Source: Euprymna scolopes (lineage: Eukaryota > Mollusca > Cephalopoda > Sepiida > Sepiolidae). Taken from it: a DNA stretch of 64,000 nt. The notes below the pieces were generated by a model. The model was given only the letters and a program-made list of their open reading frames with translations, ran no database searches and had not been told where the DNA came from. The stretch is from positions 28,580,679-28,644,678 of the forward strand of contig CM044503.1 in assembly GCA_024364805.1 (NCBI GenBank), written 5' to 3'. Position numbers and translations under genes: made by a program. How positions within the stretch are numbered: the first letter of the stretch is position 1; every line of letters begins with the position of its first letter. Below, piece after piece: positions 35,491 through 46,786 of the stretch.

Positions 35491-36235
35491 ACAAAGCAAC
35501 AGCAGATTCAATAGTGAAAGAACAAAAACAACAAATATCTTATACCAAACGTAGTAGAATTTAATTATCTACCGACATATATACTTTTAACTTGCTGAAA
35601 TTGTTTTAAAATTTTCTTTATTTCAATCTTTTTAAATTGTCTGTATAACACACTGGAACTAAATGGCCGCTTGTTGCTTAAGTGTTAGTTGCTTCATTCC
35701 TGAAAAATTGTAAAAACTATAACTACCATGAACCCTAAATTCTTAATCCTAACCTACTAACGAATAAAATAGTTTTATAACTGTTAGAATGAGACTTCTT
35801 TTGAACTAGTTTGTTACTGTAAAATTAAAAGAAAAGAGTTAATGTTAGAACATTAATAAAACAACTTTATTGATCAACTTTGTTAAAAGGCTAGGATTAA
35901 GAAAGGGTTAGTATCAAAGGAAGTTCATTTGTAGAGGCAGTCTTGTAGGAAGACGTTCTGTATTAAAGTCCATGTGCAGCGGAACCCATGTTGGCTTGTT
36001 TGTCTTTTTGTCGCCCCAGGGCCAAAAGGTTCGAGCGAAGTTGCACCCCCAATAGAGGAGTGCATTGTCAGGCAATGGCTAGGAAAAAAGAGGGAAAAAA
36101 TGCAATGGATTTAACCTATTATATATTTAGTCATGTGATCAACTCGCTTGAGAGATGACCTCTGATTAGGCAATCCAGAAAGGAAGTTGACCACTACAAC
36201 CAATCAACAATGAAATCTTATGCTGCAAGTATTTA
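35491..36235. other. Unannotated stretch
   Basis: Nothing firm. 35940-36110 is less AT-rich but shows no reading frame or RNA gene. Confidence 0.35.
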
Positions 36236-36239
36236 CTTT

Positions 36240-36960
36240 TGCTGCTACAATACATTTACTTATGTGGTTTACTGTTTTGTCTCTTTGTCCACAGTCCACT
36301 GTTTTCCTGGGTTTTGTAATGTAGTTAGTTCTAATGGCAATGTTCTGTGTACCTGTCAGTAGCGATTTCATTTCTCTGTTCATGTGTCCTTTCCATAGCC
36401 TTATCTAAATGTTTTTGTGATTCTCTTTTCTTGTCTATGTAGTTTTTCTCTTCCTACTTTTCTTGTCTTTTTGTTTCTGGTTTTATAGTTTCCTGTATTG
36501 TTCAATTTGATGGTGTCTTGCTGTGGTGATCAATCTTTCTGCGTTTATGTATTTTTTCAAATCGTTTTTATTTTTTGTGTGTGTCTTCCAGATAGTCTTC
36601 TACACTTCTTCTTCCTTCATTCCTTTTCACATAGAGGTTGTCAGTATCATCTTTCAGATGTAATACATTTTGCATAGTCATTAGTTTCCTTGTCTTCTAA
36701 TCAAGATGTTCAAGTTCTTTAGTCCAGCGTATGAATGGTCCAGAGTATTTATTAGTGCTACCCAGATATTTATTTCTTTATTTCTACTATATAGTTTTGT
36801 TTCTAAGAGTTTTCTTGCTTTTTCTCTGATATTCTTTTCCAATTTTCTCTTTCATTTCTGTTAATTTGATGGTGCCTATTTTCAGAACTCGCAAATATTT
36901 GCAGGCATCATGTTCACCAAGGACCCCTCACCTCCTCTTGCTCATGCAGTTTCATGCCTT
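36240..36960 (-). mobile_element. LINE fragment, C-terminal part after RT (R2-like)
   Basis: The minus strand reads, in shifting frames, ACKYLRVLKIGTIKLTEMKE, then KYSGPFIRWTKELEHLD.KTRKLMT and HLKDDTDNLYVKRNEG, then SVEDYLE, then NREMKSLLTGTQNIAIRTNY and QRDKTVNHIS. This order (KYLGVL...TRKLMTMH...DVDRLYV...NNAIRTN...RDETINHI) is the region after the reverse transcriptase in R2-like LINEs with a C-terminal zinc knuckle. Many stops and frameshifts make it a pseudogene fragment. Confidence 0.65.
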
Positions 36961-37306
36961 CCAATGTCTCTAGTTTTCTCTTTTTCATCTCTAGCACATT
37001 TTATTATTATACTAAATGCGAATTAGTCTTTTCCTAAGGCTTTTTTTCCTATATATTCAATCTTACAACACTCATGTTAAAATATTTGTCAATTTTGGGA
37101 TTGAGTTATGTTTGAAAACATTTCCATTTTGATCGTTTTAATTAGCCATAATTTGCAAATAATTATTTTCTGTAACCCATCTCTTACTATTTTTTTTATT
37201 CATCACTTTCACCCTCTCTCAATATATGTTGTGATTAACCCCTTCCACCTCCCTGCTTTAATTCTATACGTCATTTATTACTCACTTCCATAACTTTCTC
37301 TTAACA
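36961..37306. other. Unannotated stretch
   Basis: AT- and pyrimidine-rich; no feature recognised. Confidence 0.35.
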
Positions 37307-37307
37307 A

Positions 37308-37996
37308 CTAGCAGGACCCATTAACCGACATTGCCAGGTGGAAGCATACTCTCTTTGTAAAAAATTAAAGTGTGGTTGTTGCTGTTGCCCAACCCCAACC
37401 TTCTCATGTTAAGAATGGCTATCAGAATAGACACCCCATTTTGTTAGGGGGGGTATCAAAATGTTTGCTACAAATTTAACCTTGATAATCATTGTCAGGA
37501 TACCCACCTGCAAATATTATAAACCAACAAAAAAATTAGGGGGTGGCTGTGTTGGTTGGATAGAATTAGATTTGTTCATGCATACAAATCTGGTGGCCAT
37601 TGATTTAAAGTGCATAATACAGGTCTTACAAAACTACTTGTATCTGCCAAATATAAATGAGATTTTCTTAAACAGCATAGGTGAAAACCTACAAAAGTCG
37701 TCATTTTAAAGAAAAATGTGGAGGTGGAACTCAGGTAAAAATTTACCTATAAAAAAAACAAAAACAAAGGTAATGTATGTGCAGTGTCGATACAGAGTCT
37801 GGAAAAGTAAAGTAAACAAAATACTCCACAGAAAGTATAAGTTATCTAAAATAAAGCATAATGACTATCAGAATAAACACCCCATTTTGTTGGGGGGGAT
37901 GGGGTGTCAAAATATTTGCCCCAAATTTAACCTTGATAATCGTTGTCTGGATACCCACCCGCAAATACTATAAACTAAGAAAAAAATTGGAGGGTG
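37308..37996 (-). mobile_element. Helitron-like element (reverse) with a direct repeat
   Basis: The reverse strand ends ggcaatgtcggttaatgggt, then cctg, CTAG and T (37308), closely like the terminus at 23727. The body holds a ~135-bp direct repeat, 37412-37546 and 37860-37996 (atcagaatagacaccccatt, ttaaccttgataatc, ggatacccacc). The 5' limit is uncertain. Confidence 0.5.
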
Positions 37997-39585
37997 GCAG
38001 TGTAAAAGAAAAAAAAATAGCATTGTGTAAGGTTCGCTAAGCTGCTCTGGAATCAAAAAATAAACGATGGTACCTATACATATTTTTTATTTATTTTTGT
38101 TTTTCAGAGTTTGTTTTTGTTTCAGGGTGGGGGAGATAGTGGCGTGTTGTTAATGTGTGCATAGGTAAGTGTAAGGTTATCAGTATATAATTTTCTGTTT
38201 ATGAGCGGTTATGTTTGTATTTGGCCTTTTTATTTTTATTTTTTGAAATGAGCTTTTCTTTTAGAGAGTGCCGCCATATTTGAAAAGTTCCGGAGCATTC
38301 GTTTATGTATTAAGAGGTAGATTCCAAAATAATTGAATTGTCAGCTCTCAGCATATGAGAAAGGGCAATATTTGAGAAGGGAGAATTTATTATTTTGGAA
38401 TCTGGAAATAGAAAGATTATGTTATGTCTATGAGTATGATCCAATTACAAATGGTACAAGCACAATATCTGTAGAATGTGTATATTTCCTCCCTGTTTTA
38501 ACTGGGGTCGGTAGGACTTAATATTTAGGGGAGAAAAATAGGAACTATTTCCTCTACAGATGCTGGTGTTGCTCCTAGGATGAAATGTAGGATTTTAGTA
38601 TAACGACTGAATGTGTCTAAAATGTTGTTCTAAAGTTACATAAGATAGTGGCGAATAGTCTGGACATAATAAATTTGTATGTGGCATCTGTTGTTGCAAA
38701 CCTACGGTACTTTGTCCAGTGGGGAATTTCTGCAATTAAAATATTATATATGGAGATTAAAAAAAAAAGTAAAAATATTGGAATAGTTTATTGTAAACAA
38801 GAAGTAATATCATCACAGTCAGCAATAATTATTTAACTCCTGGTAGAAAAAAGAGAAAGAGCAAGCGAGCAAGCAAGCAAACAGAAAGAGGCTAATTTTA
38901 ATATAATTGTAACTCTCACTCCCTCACCTGTGAATTGGGTAGTGTGCTGAAAAAGTCAAACTTATATATATATATAAGTATATTATGAGTATATTATTTA
39001 AAAAAAAAAAAAAAAAAGATAGACAACTTTGACTCCAAGCACCTGTAAAAATTAGCACCTCTGCATATACAGCTGTATATAAATCATACACCTGTATATG
39101 CAGAGGTGTTAATTAGTTTGGAAACCGCAGTGGTTGAAGTTTATCTTCATGTCCAATCCACTGATTTAGAAAGCGATTGTTCAAATAACTTTTAACAATT
39201 AAAACATAATGACAGGTTGCACCATTTTTGAAACATTGTGAAACTTGAAAATTTTGTGTAGAACAGTTTGATCATTATTCTCTATGAAATTTCATTTTTA
39301 ATTTTATCAAGGTAGGTAATTCATGTACACTATATCATCTGCATATTCGGTTTAACATCTGTTTTACATCCAGGCATGTGTTGGGTGGCTTTTTGAAATT
39401 GCTTATCAAACTAATCAATCTCAAACCAGTTTTTTTTTTATTTATCCCTCTTTATTTCTTCTTCCCATGTTTTCTATGGCCTTCTGTGAACTGAACCGGC
39501 CACCTTAGTCATTCTACATCTAACTCGAGCACATTCTTTCAATATGACCAAGCCAACAAAATCTCCTGCTATGCACACATCTCTC
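37997..39585. other. Unannotated stretch with a hairpin
   Basis: 39050-39114 is an inverted repeat with ~22-bp arms (cacctctgcatatacag is exact) around a ~19-nt loop. Otherwise AT-rich with an A run at 38999-39017. No gene. Confidence 0.45.
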
Positions 39586-39589
39586 TATA

Positions 39590-40040
39590 TTGTCCAGATT
39601 TAATCTTCTTCAAGTTCATCAGATTTAAGCCTGTATTATAATTCACATTACACATCCATCATATCATCCTCATATCATTTCTTTCTATGTAAAAGCATGT
39701 CCTCAACCTTCATTGGCCAAGTTTCACTTCCATTCATCATTATATCGCATACACATGCCTGATAGATAGTGGTAACACTGCTGGTTAGTAATGACTAGGG
39801 CTATGACAACAGCATATTCTTTTCATTGTTTTGACTCTCCAGTATATATCCGACACAGACAACTGAGAACCACATCACTCTATATAAAAGCATATAAGAT
39901 ATCAATGGATCCACACTCGAGAGTCAAAGCAATGAAAAGAATATGCTGTCGTCCTAGCCTTAGTAAAGACCCAAGTTTTCTAAACTCACTCCATCCACAC
40001 CTAATTCTTTTAGTCACACAAGTACAAGTACCTGCTCCTT
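39590..40040 (-). mobile_element. RTE/BovB-like LINE C-terminal fragment, with a foldback insertion
   Basis: The minus strand near 39670-39780 reads YQACVCDIMMNGSETWPMK, the YQACVRSVMLYGSETWxxK signature of LINE C-termini. The homologous stretch at 43860-44110 runs straight on, whereas here a foldback element (39796-39959) splits it. The LINE resumes near 39970 with cactccatcca. Confidence 0.65.
39796..39959. mobile_element. Foldback (MITE-like) element inside a LINE fragment
   Basis: Arms of about 46 bp, 39796-39843 and 39915-39959, are inverted repeats (acagcatattcttttcatt core, few mismatches). An 11-bp direct repeat with one mismatch (ttagtaatgac at 39785-39795, ttagtaaagac at 39960-39970) fits a target duplication. 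Comparison with the uninterrupted LINE at 43.9-44.1 kb confirms the insertion. Confidence 0.75.
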
Positions 40041-40044
40041 TTTG

Positions 40045-41625
40045 TGATATGTTATTTAAATTTCATTTTATCATAAATTGTTTTCATTCAAATTTTAAAC
40101 TGCTACTTTTGTTCAGTTTTTAAAACTTATTTTCTTATAAATTATGAATGATTTTTATCTTCTGAAAATACTTATTTATTCAAAAGAGTTTGTATAGTTA
40201 ATCTTCTTAAAATCTATTGTATCGTTTCATTCAAGGTGAAGTATTTTGTTATAATCTTTTTTTTTATCATCATTGTTGTTCTTTCTGCCAATAATTAACA
40301 TTTTTATCTGTTATCTCAACAGTCACTTTGTCATATATGTCAAACTGGATCAATAAGTCTGCAGTTGATGGATCTATCAATCATATTCTTATATAAAATC
40401 TTTTGCGCGATAAATACTTTGTCAATTGCACTCACTGAAGCCTTGATGGTTGAATTTTGTCTGGTTTTTTTTTGTTTTTTTTTTTTTTAAGTGCATTTGT
40501 ATGAATAAACCTGGTATGAGTTTTTAGACAGCTTGATTCTATTGTTGGTGTTTATTTCCCTCAAATCTTTCAGATATTTATAGGAGGCACAATATGAAGA
40601 TTATCAATGTTTATAAGTTTAAGTGGTGCTATAGAACCAACAGGATTCGAACTTATCAGTCTGTCATTATCCACTTGATCTTTGCTGTCAAGCCTACTGC
40701 ATAACTTTCATGAGTACTTTTAGCAAAGGTATGAACCCATCTATCATCACCTCCGTTGTATAGGATAAATCAGATTCTAAATCAGTGGTTCTCAACCCAT
40801 TCTAGTCATAACTCACTCAGTGGTTATTGCTTATGGTACAGTCATGATAACTTGAGTTCTTATTCTTCACTTCTCACTCGTCCCTCAACTTAATCAATCT
40901 AAGTAGCATGGATAGTACTACAGCATCAAAACACTAATTTCAGTTGTAAATCAAAAAAATAGTATTATTATTTGGATTAGTTCAATAAATTATTTTTTCA
41001 ATATATGCAATAAAATATTTTATTAGTGAACAGATGTACAATTAAATGTGACCATTGTAAAAGAATAATTTTTTTAAAAAAGCAAAGAAAAATTGAAAGA
41101 CAATAGTTGATATCAAACGTTTGGATGTATTCAATCTAAATCTTATTTTGGTTGAGGCCGCTTTCAGTCGAATGCAATGGTTTTATGGTCTCTTTGTGTC
41201 AACTTGCTTTCTTATTCTCTCCATTTGCCTTTCAGCTTAATAAACTTAAAGAAATACTCTGTATAATACTTTGGCATGAAAATATTAACTTTAATTGTAA
41301 ATCAAAGAATAATATTTGGATAAATATTTTATTTGAATGAATTCGTTTACCTAATATATGCAATGAAAGATTTTATTAACAAATGTGACAATTACAGAAA
41401 ATTAATAAATTACAAAAAAAAAAAGTGGGAACAAATTAATGAAAACATACCATAAAGAAAAGAAATTTCAAATTTTAAAACATTTCAAAGCAAAAGCAAC
41501 CATCTTGTAGATCCAAAATTACAAAATAGGATATAGTAATTAATATTTAACTTAAATTGGATATTTTAAGTTTAGAATGCTAACAATATTTTGTGTGCCT
41601 CCTTATTTTTTTTTTATAGCTGTTT
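40045..41625. other. AT-rich stretch, nothing firm
   Basis: No gene. 40640-40730 has a weak tRNA-like reverse-strand pattern (gttcgaatcct B-box-like word) but does not fold convincingly. 40960-41060 and 41230-41360 loosely resemble each other. Confidence 0.35.
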
Positions 41626-41629
41626 GGCT

Positions 41630-42070
41630 GAATTTTATTTCCCCCCCCTCTCTCTCTCTCTCTCATTTTATCTTTTTTCTCTCTGTCTTATCTTTTTCCT
41701 TTTATGACAATTATCAATGAAAATTGAAAATGTTAATTTTGCTGTGAGGTCTAAGACTTCAAATGATTCATGAAATAGGGAGAGAGCAGAAGTGATACAT
41801 AATTTTTATTTTATTAAAAAGATAGCAAGTGGTGGTTTGTAAAATATATTTAAATAATTTTAATTCATGAAGATTTCGTATTATTACAGAGCTAATTCTC
41901 TATTGAATATTATATTGTGCCTAATATATAGTAATGATTTCAAAAGTTTAAAAAAAAAAAAAATGACTTGAGTGCCATGAGCTAGAATGGAAACCAAAAC
42001 ATTTGGCGCACCAGTTGCATCACCGATTAATGTAGCTATCGAGAGATAGGTAAGAAAGATTTTAATATTA
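41630..42070. repeat. Pieces of two dispersed repeats
   Basis: 41630-41810 is a C/T-rich tract plus gaaaatgttaattttgctg, matching 20030-20210. The reverse strand of 41890-42050 resembles the ends of the Helitron-like elements at 25500-25707 and 62441-62870 (agctcatggcactcaagtca, then an A-run and tttgaaatcattac). Confidence 0.45.
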
Positions 42071-42727
42071 AACAACTTGAAGAAATGAATTGAATTTGAG
42101 CAAAGTAAAAATATGTCATCAAATTGAAATGAACATTTTGTATTTCAATTTGCTGATTTGTACATATTATTCATCCATCCAAACAAAGATTTTACTTGTT
42201 ATAAATTGTCCTTGGTATATGATTACTATTTCCTGTTAATTTCTGTGTTATGTAACCAGTAGTTTAAGGGTTTAGTGGTTAAATATTTACTCACAGACAG
42301 ACAAACACACATGTACACTCAATGTTTTTTTTCTTGAATTTTTAAATTTTATTTTTTGGATTTTTGCACTGCTATTTTTCACACATACATGCTGTGACAG
42401 TCCCTTCCTTCCCCAAGTTGGGAAATTTATCTCAATTTCAACTTCTTTTCACTTTGGTTACTCACATCTCTTATGGAAATCTTTCATATTTTTTTAAATC
42501 TAAATATGCGAAGCTCAATTAAAACATAAAGCAACAAATAAGTATTAACTCTGTTACTGCTATTATTGCTGCTATTGCTAGGTATGTAAATCATTATTTT
42601 TGTATTCAATTTTAAAATTTAATATTTTTACTTTGAAAAATCAGTATTACAATTTAGAATTTTTAGAAAGTTTTATTCATAGGATGTTTTATTTGAAATT
42701 AATTTTAACATTGGTTAGGAAACTCAT
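42071..42727. other. AT-rich stretch, nothing recognised
   Basis: No feature found up to the SINE target duplication. Confidence 0.35.
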
Positions 42728-43024
42728 ACTTAAATTTAAATTGGTCCTGGATATGACCTTAAACTATATCCAATGGTGAGGCCCCCAGCTTGCGGGCTTT
42801 GGGTAGTGTGGAGCCACCCTTTAATTGGCATTGCTCCCAGGTCCACTCTGACCCGGAGTGGTAGTACCTGTTAGGGTCCCAACTATGGGTTAAATAGAAA
42901 CCGACTTGAAAACAACAAATATATTCTATAAAAACATTTTTCTTAAATCTTTGGATTCGGCATTAAATAACCTGAAAAGGGTTGATATGCCGTAAAACAA
43001 AAACAACCAACTTAAATTTAAATT
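42728..43024 (+). mobile_element. Full-length SINE with perfect 15-bp target duplication
   Basis: A SINE of about 267 bp (42743-43009) flanked by a perfect 15-bp repeat (acttaaatttaaatt at 42728-42742 and 43010-43024). It starts ggtcctggatatgacc and ends ggttgatatgccgtaaaac plus an A-rich tail. Copies lie at 49090-49695 and 51722-51993, with a fragment at 7690. No clear tRNA, 5S or 7SL head was recognised, so the promoter origin is open. Confidence 0.85.
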
Positions 43025-43256
43025 ATTGTCCACTTAGGTCTTTTTTTTTTTTTTTTTTTTTTTTTTGTAACAATATTTCAATATTTCATAATTTGTTGAA
43101 TAGAACATAATATTCAACATTATGATGTATTAATCTTTTATTAAACTAAAATTATGGCTTTTAAAATGTTCAAGAAAAATAAAATTAATTTCATGAAAAA
43201 AAGAATTTTTTTATTTTTATTTTTTTAGAATCCTTTGAGATGAGGCTTCATAATTT
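43025..43256 (+). other. SINE 3' flank that was copied to 49.3-49.6 kb
   Basis: This non-SINE sequence, including a T26 run (43041-43066), recurs at 49374-49592 behind another copy of the same SINE. It is the source of a 3' transduction (see findings). Confidence 0.8.
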
Positions 43257-43306
43257 GTGTATTTATTTTTTTGCAAACTGCTATTCTCATCTTCATAGTT
43301 GATTTT

Positions 43307-43596
43307 GTTTCACCATGTTTCGGCCAACTAATCATCTGGCTTTCAGGCGATTAGCTACAATGGCATAGGAATGCTGAATCTTGTAACTTATCTCCAGTAA
43401 TTACTGCCTTCCATAGTTGTTGTCTCATCACATTTTTGGCCAACTAATCCTCTGGCCTGCTTGGGTAGGATTGAACTGCTACCTTCAGACAATCTTCATC
43501 TGGAACCAGTGACTCAATGCCTCTATCCACTGTGCCACGGGCCCTGAAAGCTAGTGGATGAATTGGTCGAAATGTGAAACAACTATGGAAATAAGG
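43307..43596 (-). repeat. tRNA-derived SINE with inverted flanking modules
   Basis: On the minus strand a tRNA-like head starts near 43545: A-box-like gtggcacagtggatagagg (about 43520-43540), then, at proper spacing, a B-box-like ggtagcagttcaatcc (43468-43483). Behind it are two copies of a module (43307-43343 and 43407-43450), and a third in the opposite direction at 43557-43595 (aattggtcgaaatgtgaaac). This is SINE-like, not a tRNA gene. Confidence 0.6.
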
Positions 43597-43599
43597 ATA

Positions 43600-43855
43600 A
43601 CATTCCACAAAAGAATGAATACATACAAGAAAAGATTTATTCACAAAAGTTAGAACATTTTTTAAAAACTGACATAAATAGTGAATTTTAAATTTTATAA
43701 GATATTTTAATTTATATCAAAATATTCCTGATGCTAAACTGAATTAGAAAATGTATAGTTTTAATCAACCAGCATAGTTTATAGTGCAGAAAGATGAATA
43801 TAGTGAAATTCTGTTCAATTTCGACTTGTTTATTTTGTTTACTTATTTTTTCCTC
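43600..43855. other. AT-rich stretch, nothing recognised
   Basis: No feature found. Confidence 0.35.
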
Positions 43856-43859
43856 TGAG

Positions 43860-44110
43860 CTCATCAACTCTAAGCCCGTCTTTAAAACTCACACTACACG
43901 TTCATCATGTCATTTTCATATTATTTCTCTCCATGCAATGTATGTCCTCAACCCCTGCTGGACAGGTTTCACTTCCATACATCATTACACTGCGTACACA
44001 TGCCTGATAGACTCTTTCCTTGATAGACAGTTATAACACTCTATTTATTAATAATGGCAGAAGTTCTCTGAACCTACTCCATCCACTCGCAATCATACAA
44101 ACACCTGTTC
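43860..44110 (-). mobile_element. RTE/BovB-like LINE C-terminal fragment
   Basis: Homologous to 39590-40040 along its length (gcgtacacatgcctgataga, cactccatcc). The minus strand carries the YQACVRSVMMYGSETCP-type segment with stops and shifts. It is the uninterrupted counterpart that dates the foldback insertion at 39796. Confidence 0.6.
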
Positions 44111-44114
44111 CTGT

Positions 44115-44414
44115 TTGTGCTTTAGTAATATCACCAAAGTAAAAAAAACTTTAAACAATCTCAATAGTTTTGCCATAAAAAAAATGATTTCTCCACATTT
44201 CGGTTCACATCCATTTCCATTGTCTTACACTTTTTGAACACACTCACTGGTTATCATCTCTACATCTACAAAGTATTTTATTGCATTTCTTGTGCACCCA
44301 GTGCTTACATGTACCACACAAAATGACTTGCACCTTATATCTCTCTATACTCTTACAAAAAGCAATCATTAAATGCCTTTTCATATTTCTATATTATTTT
44401 ATTTATTTTTTCAG
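44115..44414 (+). other. End of an upstream intron (splice acceptor at 44413-44414)
   Basis: AT-rich sequence ending in a pyrimidine-rich tract and tttttcag at 44407-44414, a good acceptor directly before the CAB39 exon. The intron therefore lies in the 5' UTR. Confidence 0.6.
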
Positions 44415-44564
44415 TGTTGAAAGTTGGACTTCATCACTTATTAGTAGATAATGCCACTATTTGGAAAGTCTCCCAAAAGTCCACAGGAGTTGGTAAAAAG
44501 CCTAAAAGATGCGGTTGTATCGTTATCAAAGGAATCTGGAAGAGGTGATAAGAAATCAGATAAA
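44415..44564 (+). CDS. CAB39: CAB39 (MO25) first coding exon
   Basis: CAB39/MO25 is the cytosolic helical-repeat scaffold that, with STRAD, activates the kinase LKB1 (STK11), which feeds AMPK and polarity signalling; it also activates some Ste20-type kinases. The exon has 36 nt of 5' UTR and then codons 1-38 from the ATG at 44451. The peptide begins MPLFGKSPKSPQELVKSLKD and ends RGDKKSDK, close to the vertebrate start [20 protein letters not shown]. It stops at the Lys where I recall the vertebrate exon ending, in phase 0. The acceptor (tttttcag, to 44414) and donor (gtaagt, from 44565) are both strong. The ATG has A at -3. No later exon is visible: the family needs about 300 more residues, so the following intron probably exceeds 19 kb. 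A T27 run begins 12 nt after the donor. Confidence 0.9.
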
Positions 44565-44572
44565 GTAAGTTC

Positions 44573-44603
<31 letters not shown>

Positions 44604-44684
44604 CAACAATTTTCATTTGAAGATGCTGTAAAACAAAATGTCTGTACTTATTTCTAGAAAACACAAATCTGACGCTTTTTTTTT

Positions 44685-44784
44685 TATCATAGTAACCTAT
44701 GATTTAATTAAAAACACATGAGAATTTAATTTTTAATTGAACTCTCACAATGTGTTTTTAGTGAAATCATAAATTGCTATGATT
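44685..44784. repeat. ~100-bp palindrome in the first CAB39 coding intron
   Basis: Arms 44686-44716 and 44751-44784 pair with a few mismatches (atcatag...gatttnantaaaaacaca), and an inner pair (gagaattta / tgaactctc) closes the loop. It looks like a small foldback or MITE. Confidence 0.7.
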
Positions 44785-44814
44785 AAGATGTACGAATGTT
44801 ACAATCGGGACAAA

Positions 44815-45515
44815 AAGTTTGTTACCAATTCCATCATGTTATATATCACATGATAATGGAATTGGTAACAAACTTATATATGTGGTGTTGCAGAAAAATC
44901 CAGAGCTATATCAAGATCACCGCTGACTTGGGCTGTCGTAAGTTGATAATCTGCTGAACAATTAAGGACATTGACTACTCTCAAGGTGATGACTTTGCTG
45001 AACAAGCTCAAACACAAGTCCACCAGATTCTTCTAATCAAACAACAAGCGCATCTACATAGACATTGAGGAGGGTCTCCATTGTGAAGCATATAGTCTCT
45101 ATTGTCATTTTCAGCGAAGGGTGTGATGGTGGTATGATGCGTTTGTCCTTTTTTCAAAAGAACTTGAGAATCCTTGCTAAAATCTATCATGTGCTGACGG
45201 GCATGGTGAAGACCTGGATGGATAAGATCAATACCGGATGCTCCTACGTTTTCCAGCAGGACTCTTCTCCTACACACAAAATCAGACAATTAAGGCATGG
45301 CTGTTTAACAATTTTTGTCACCGCTGATCATCGGACTTGTTACGGCTCTTCTCACTTGACTGCAACTCCCTAGACTATTTTTTATGAGGCAAAGACCAAA
45401 CATGGCCACAACATATTTGACTCTCTGAAAACTGCATTCATGGAGGTATTCACCACTACAGAAAAAGACATAGTTGCCAAAGTGTGTCACTCATTTAAAA
45501 ATTACTGTCGATGAA
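44815..45515 (+). mobile_element. Mariner-like transposon remnant 1
   Basis: Starts with a hairpin of two 20-bp exact arms (44815-44834 and 44856-44875). A decayed mariner transposase follows: LRILAKIYHVLTGMVKTWMD and YVFQQDSSPTHK (45170-45290) carry one catalytic Asp region (QQDSxPxHK). A worn C-terminus with NSLDYF (about 45365) and KDIVAKVCHSFKNYCR (45465-45510) follows. Several frameshifts and stops separate these. The N-terminal DNA-binding part is mostly lost. Confidence 0.75.
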
Positions 45516-46786
45516 AAAATAACACTGCAGTTAATTTTTTTTTTCTCCATCAAACTTGGATCAGTTTCAGGACTTATTCTGGCAATTTTACCTCATTAAC
45601 GTGCCTTTAGCTGCGATCATGTCCTCAAAGCAGATATTAAACCGACCATAGATCAGATTATGTGTCATCAACAAAGTTCTCTGAAAGTAGGGTCTTGCTG
45701 TGCAGATGCCAAGCCTTGTTGCTGTGTGTATGGCCCACTTGCAGCTACATAGTCAATGCAGAGTTTCAGAACCCAGAAGAAATGGGGTGGCAAAACTCTG
45801 GTTATCACTAGAAATGTTGTCTGCATGACTTTGAGCACAGGTTTGGACAAGACAAGAAGCCACCTGTTGTTCTAAGAGTTTATCTTTTGTTCTTGGAAAA
45901 AGTTTTTCTTGTTGTAAAAGAACCAGTTTGTATTTATCCATTATGCCATGGATCCTTGCAACTTTGAGTTTGATAGAAAGATCCTCAAGTTCGACAAAGT
46001 AAACCTGTAGAAGGTTGGACGTGACATTAGCTGAAACGTTATGAGAATAACATTCAAAATAAGAACAGTTTCAATAATCCAAATAATACTAAATTTATCT
46101 TGCTGGATTTTCAAAATCAGATCCAGTTGATATATAAAACTTTGCTTCTGATAAATCAATTTTAATTTGTTATTGTTGTACAATGTTATTGGCTATATGA
46201 TACAATTTATTTCAAAAGTGACTATGTAAAGTTATGAATGTAACAACGCCAAAGACCATAATTGTATCAGTGGAAGCTTCGTCTGCATGATTTTGGGCAT
46301 GCTTTTGAATGAGGCAGCAAGCCACTTGTTTTTCTGGGAATTGATCTTCTGATCTTAGCAGAAAATTTATTGTTGGGGAGGAACCACAGCATACCTGGTG
46401 GTTCCAGATGTTTCAACCTGATCAGTGTTTTTGTATAATTCAGTCACTTTTCTGCCATGCGTATGAAATCTAACACATTTCTGCATGCACCATCAGCCTA
46501 ACAAGCTTTTCATCTACATCTTTCTCTCTTGCAATCGCTGCATTGATTAGCTGAGTTCATTGTCGATGATCTCATTAACTCCAGTGTGCTGATGGTGTAA
46601 GGTTGTCAATCATGAATCTTTCTCTTTGATATTGTTTTATAATCCAATCTTGAATCTTTGTTGAATTCCTTTGACCTTTTCCACAATCCTCCTGCTGATG
46701 CTAAAGAAGTCTAAAATCTTGTGTTTTTGGCTTAAATTCCAAAGAGAACTCTGTGGTATCTTTCGCAAGTTCCAGTCTCTGTCCCT

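Noticed and set aside
38260-38310. Promoter with YY1-like word (gccgccatatt)
   Set aside because: A single short motif without transcript evidence or a following exon.
40640-40730. tRNA gene on the minus strand
   Set aside because: A B-box-like word exists, but acceptor and anticodon stems do not form; at most a SINE relic.
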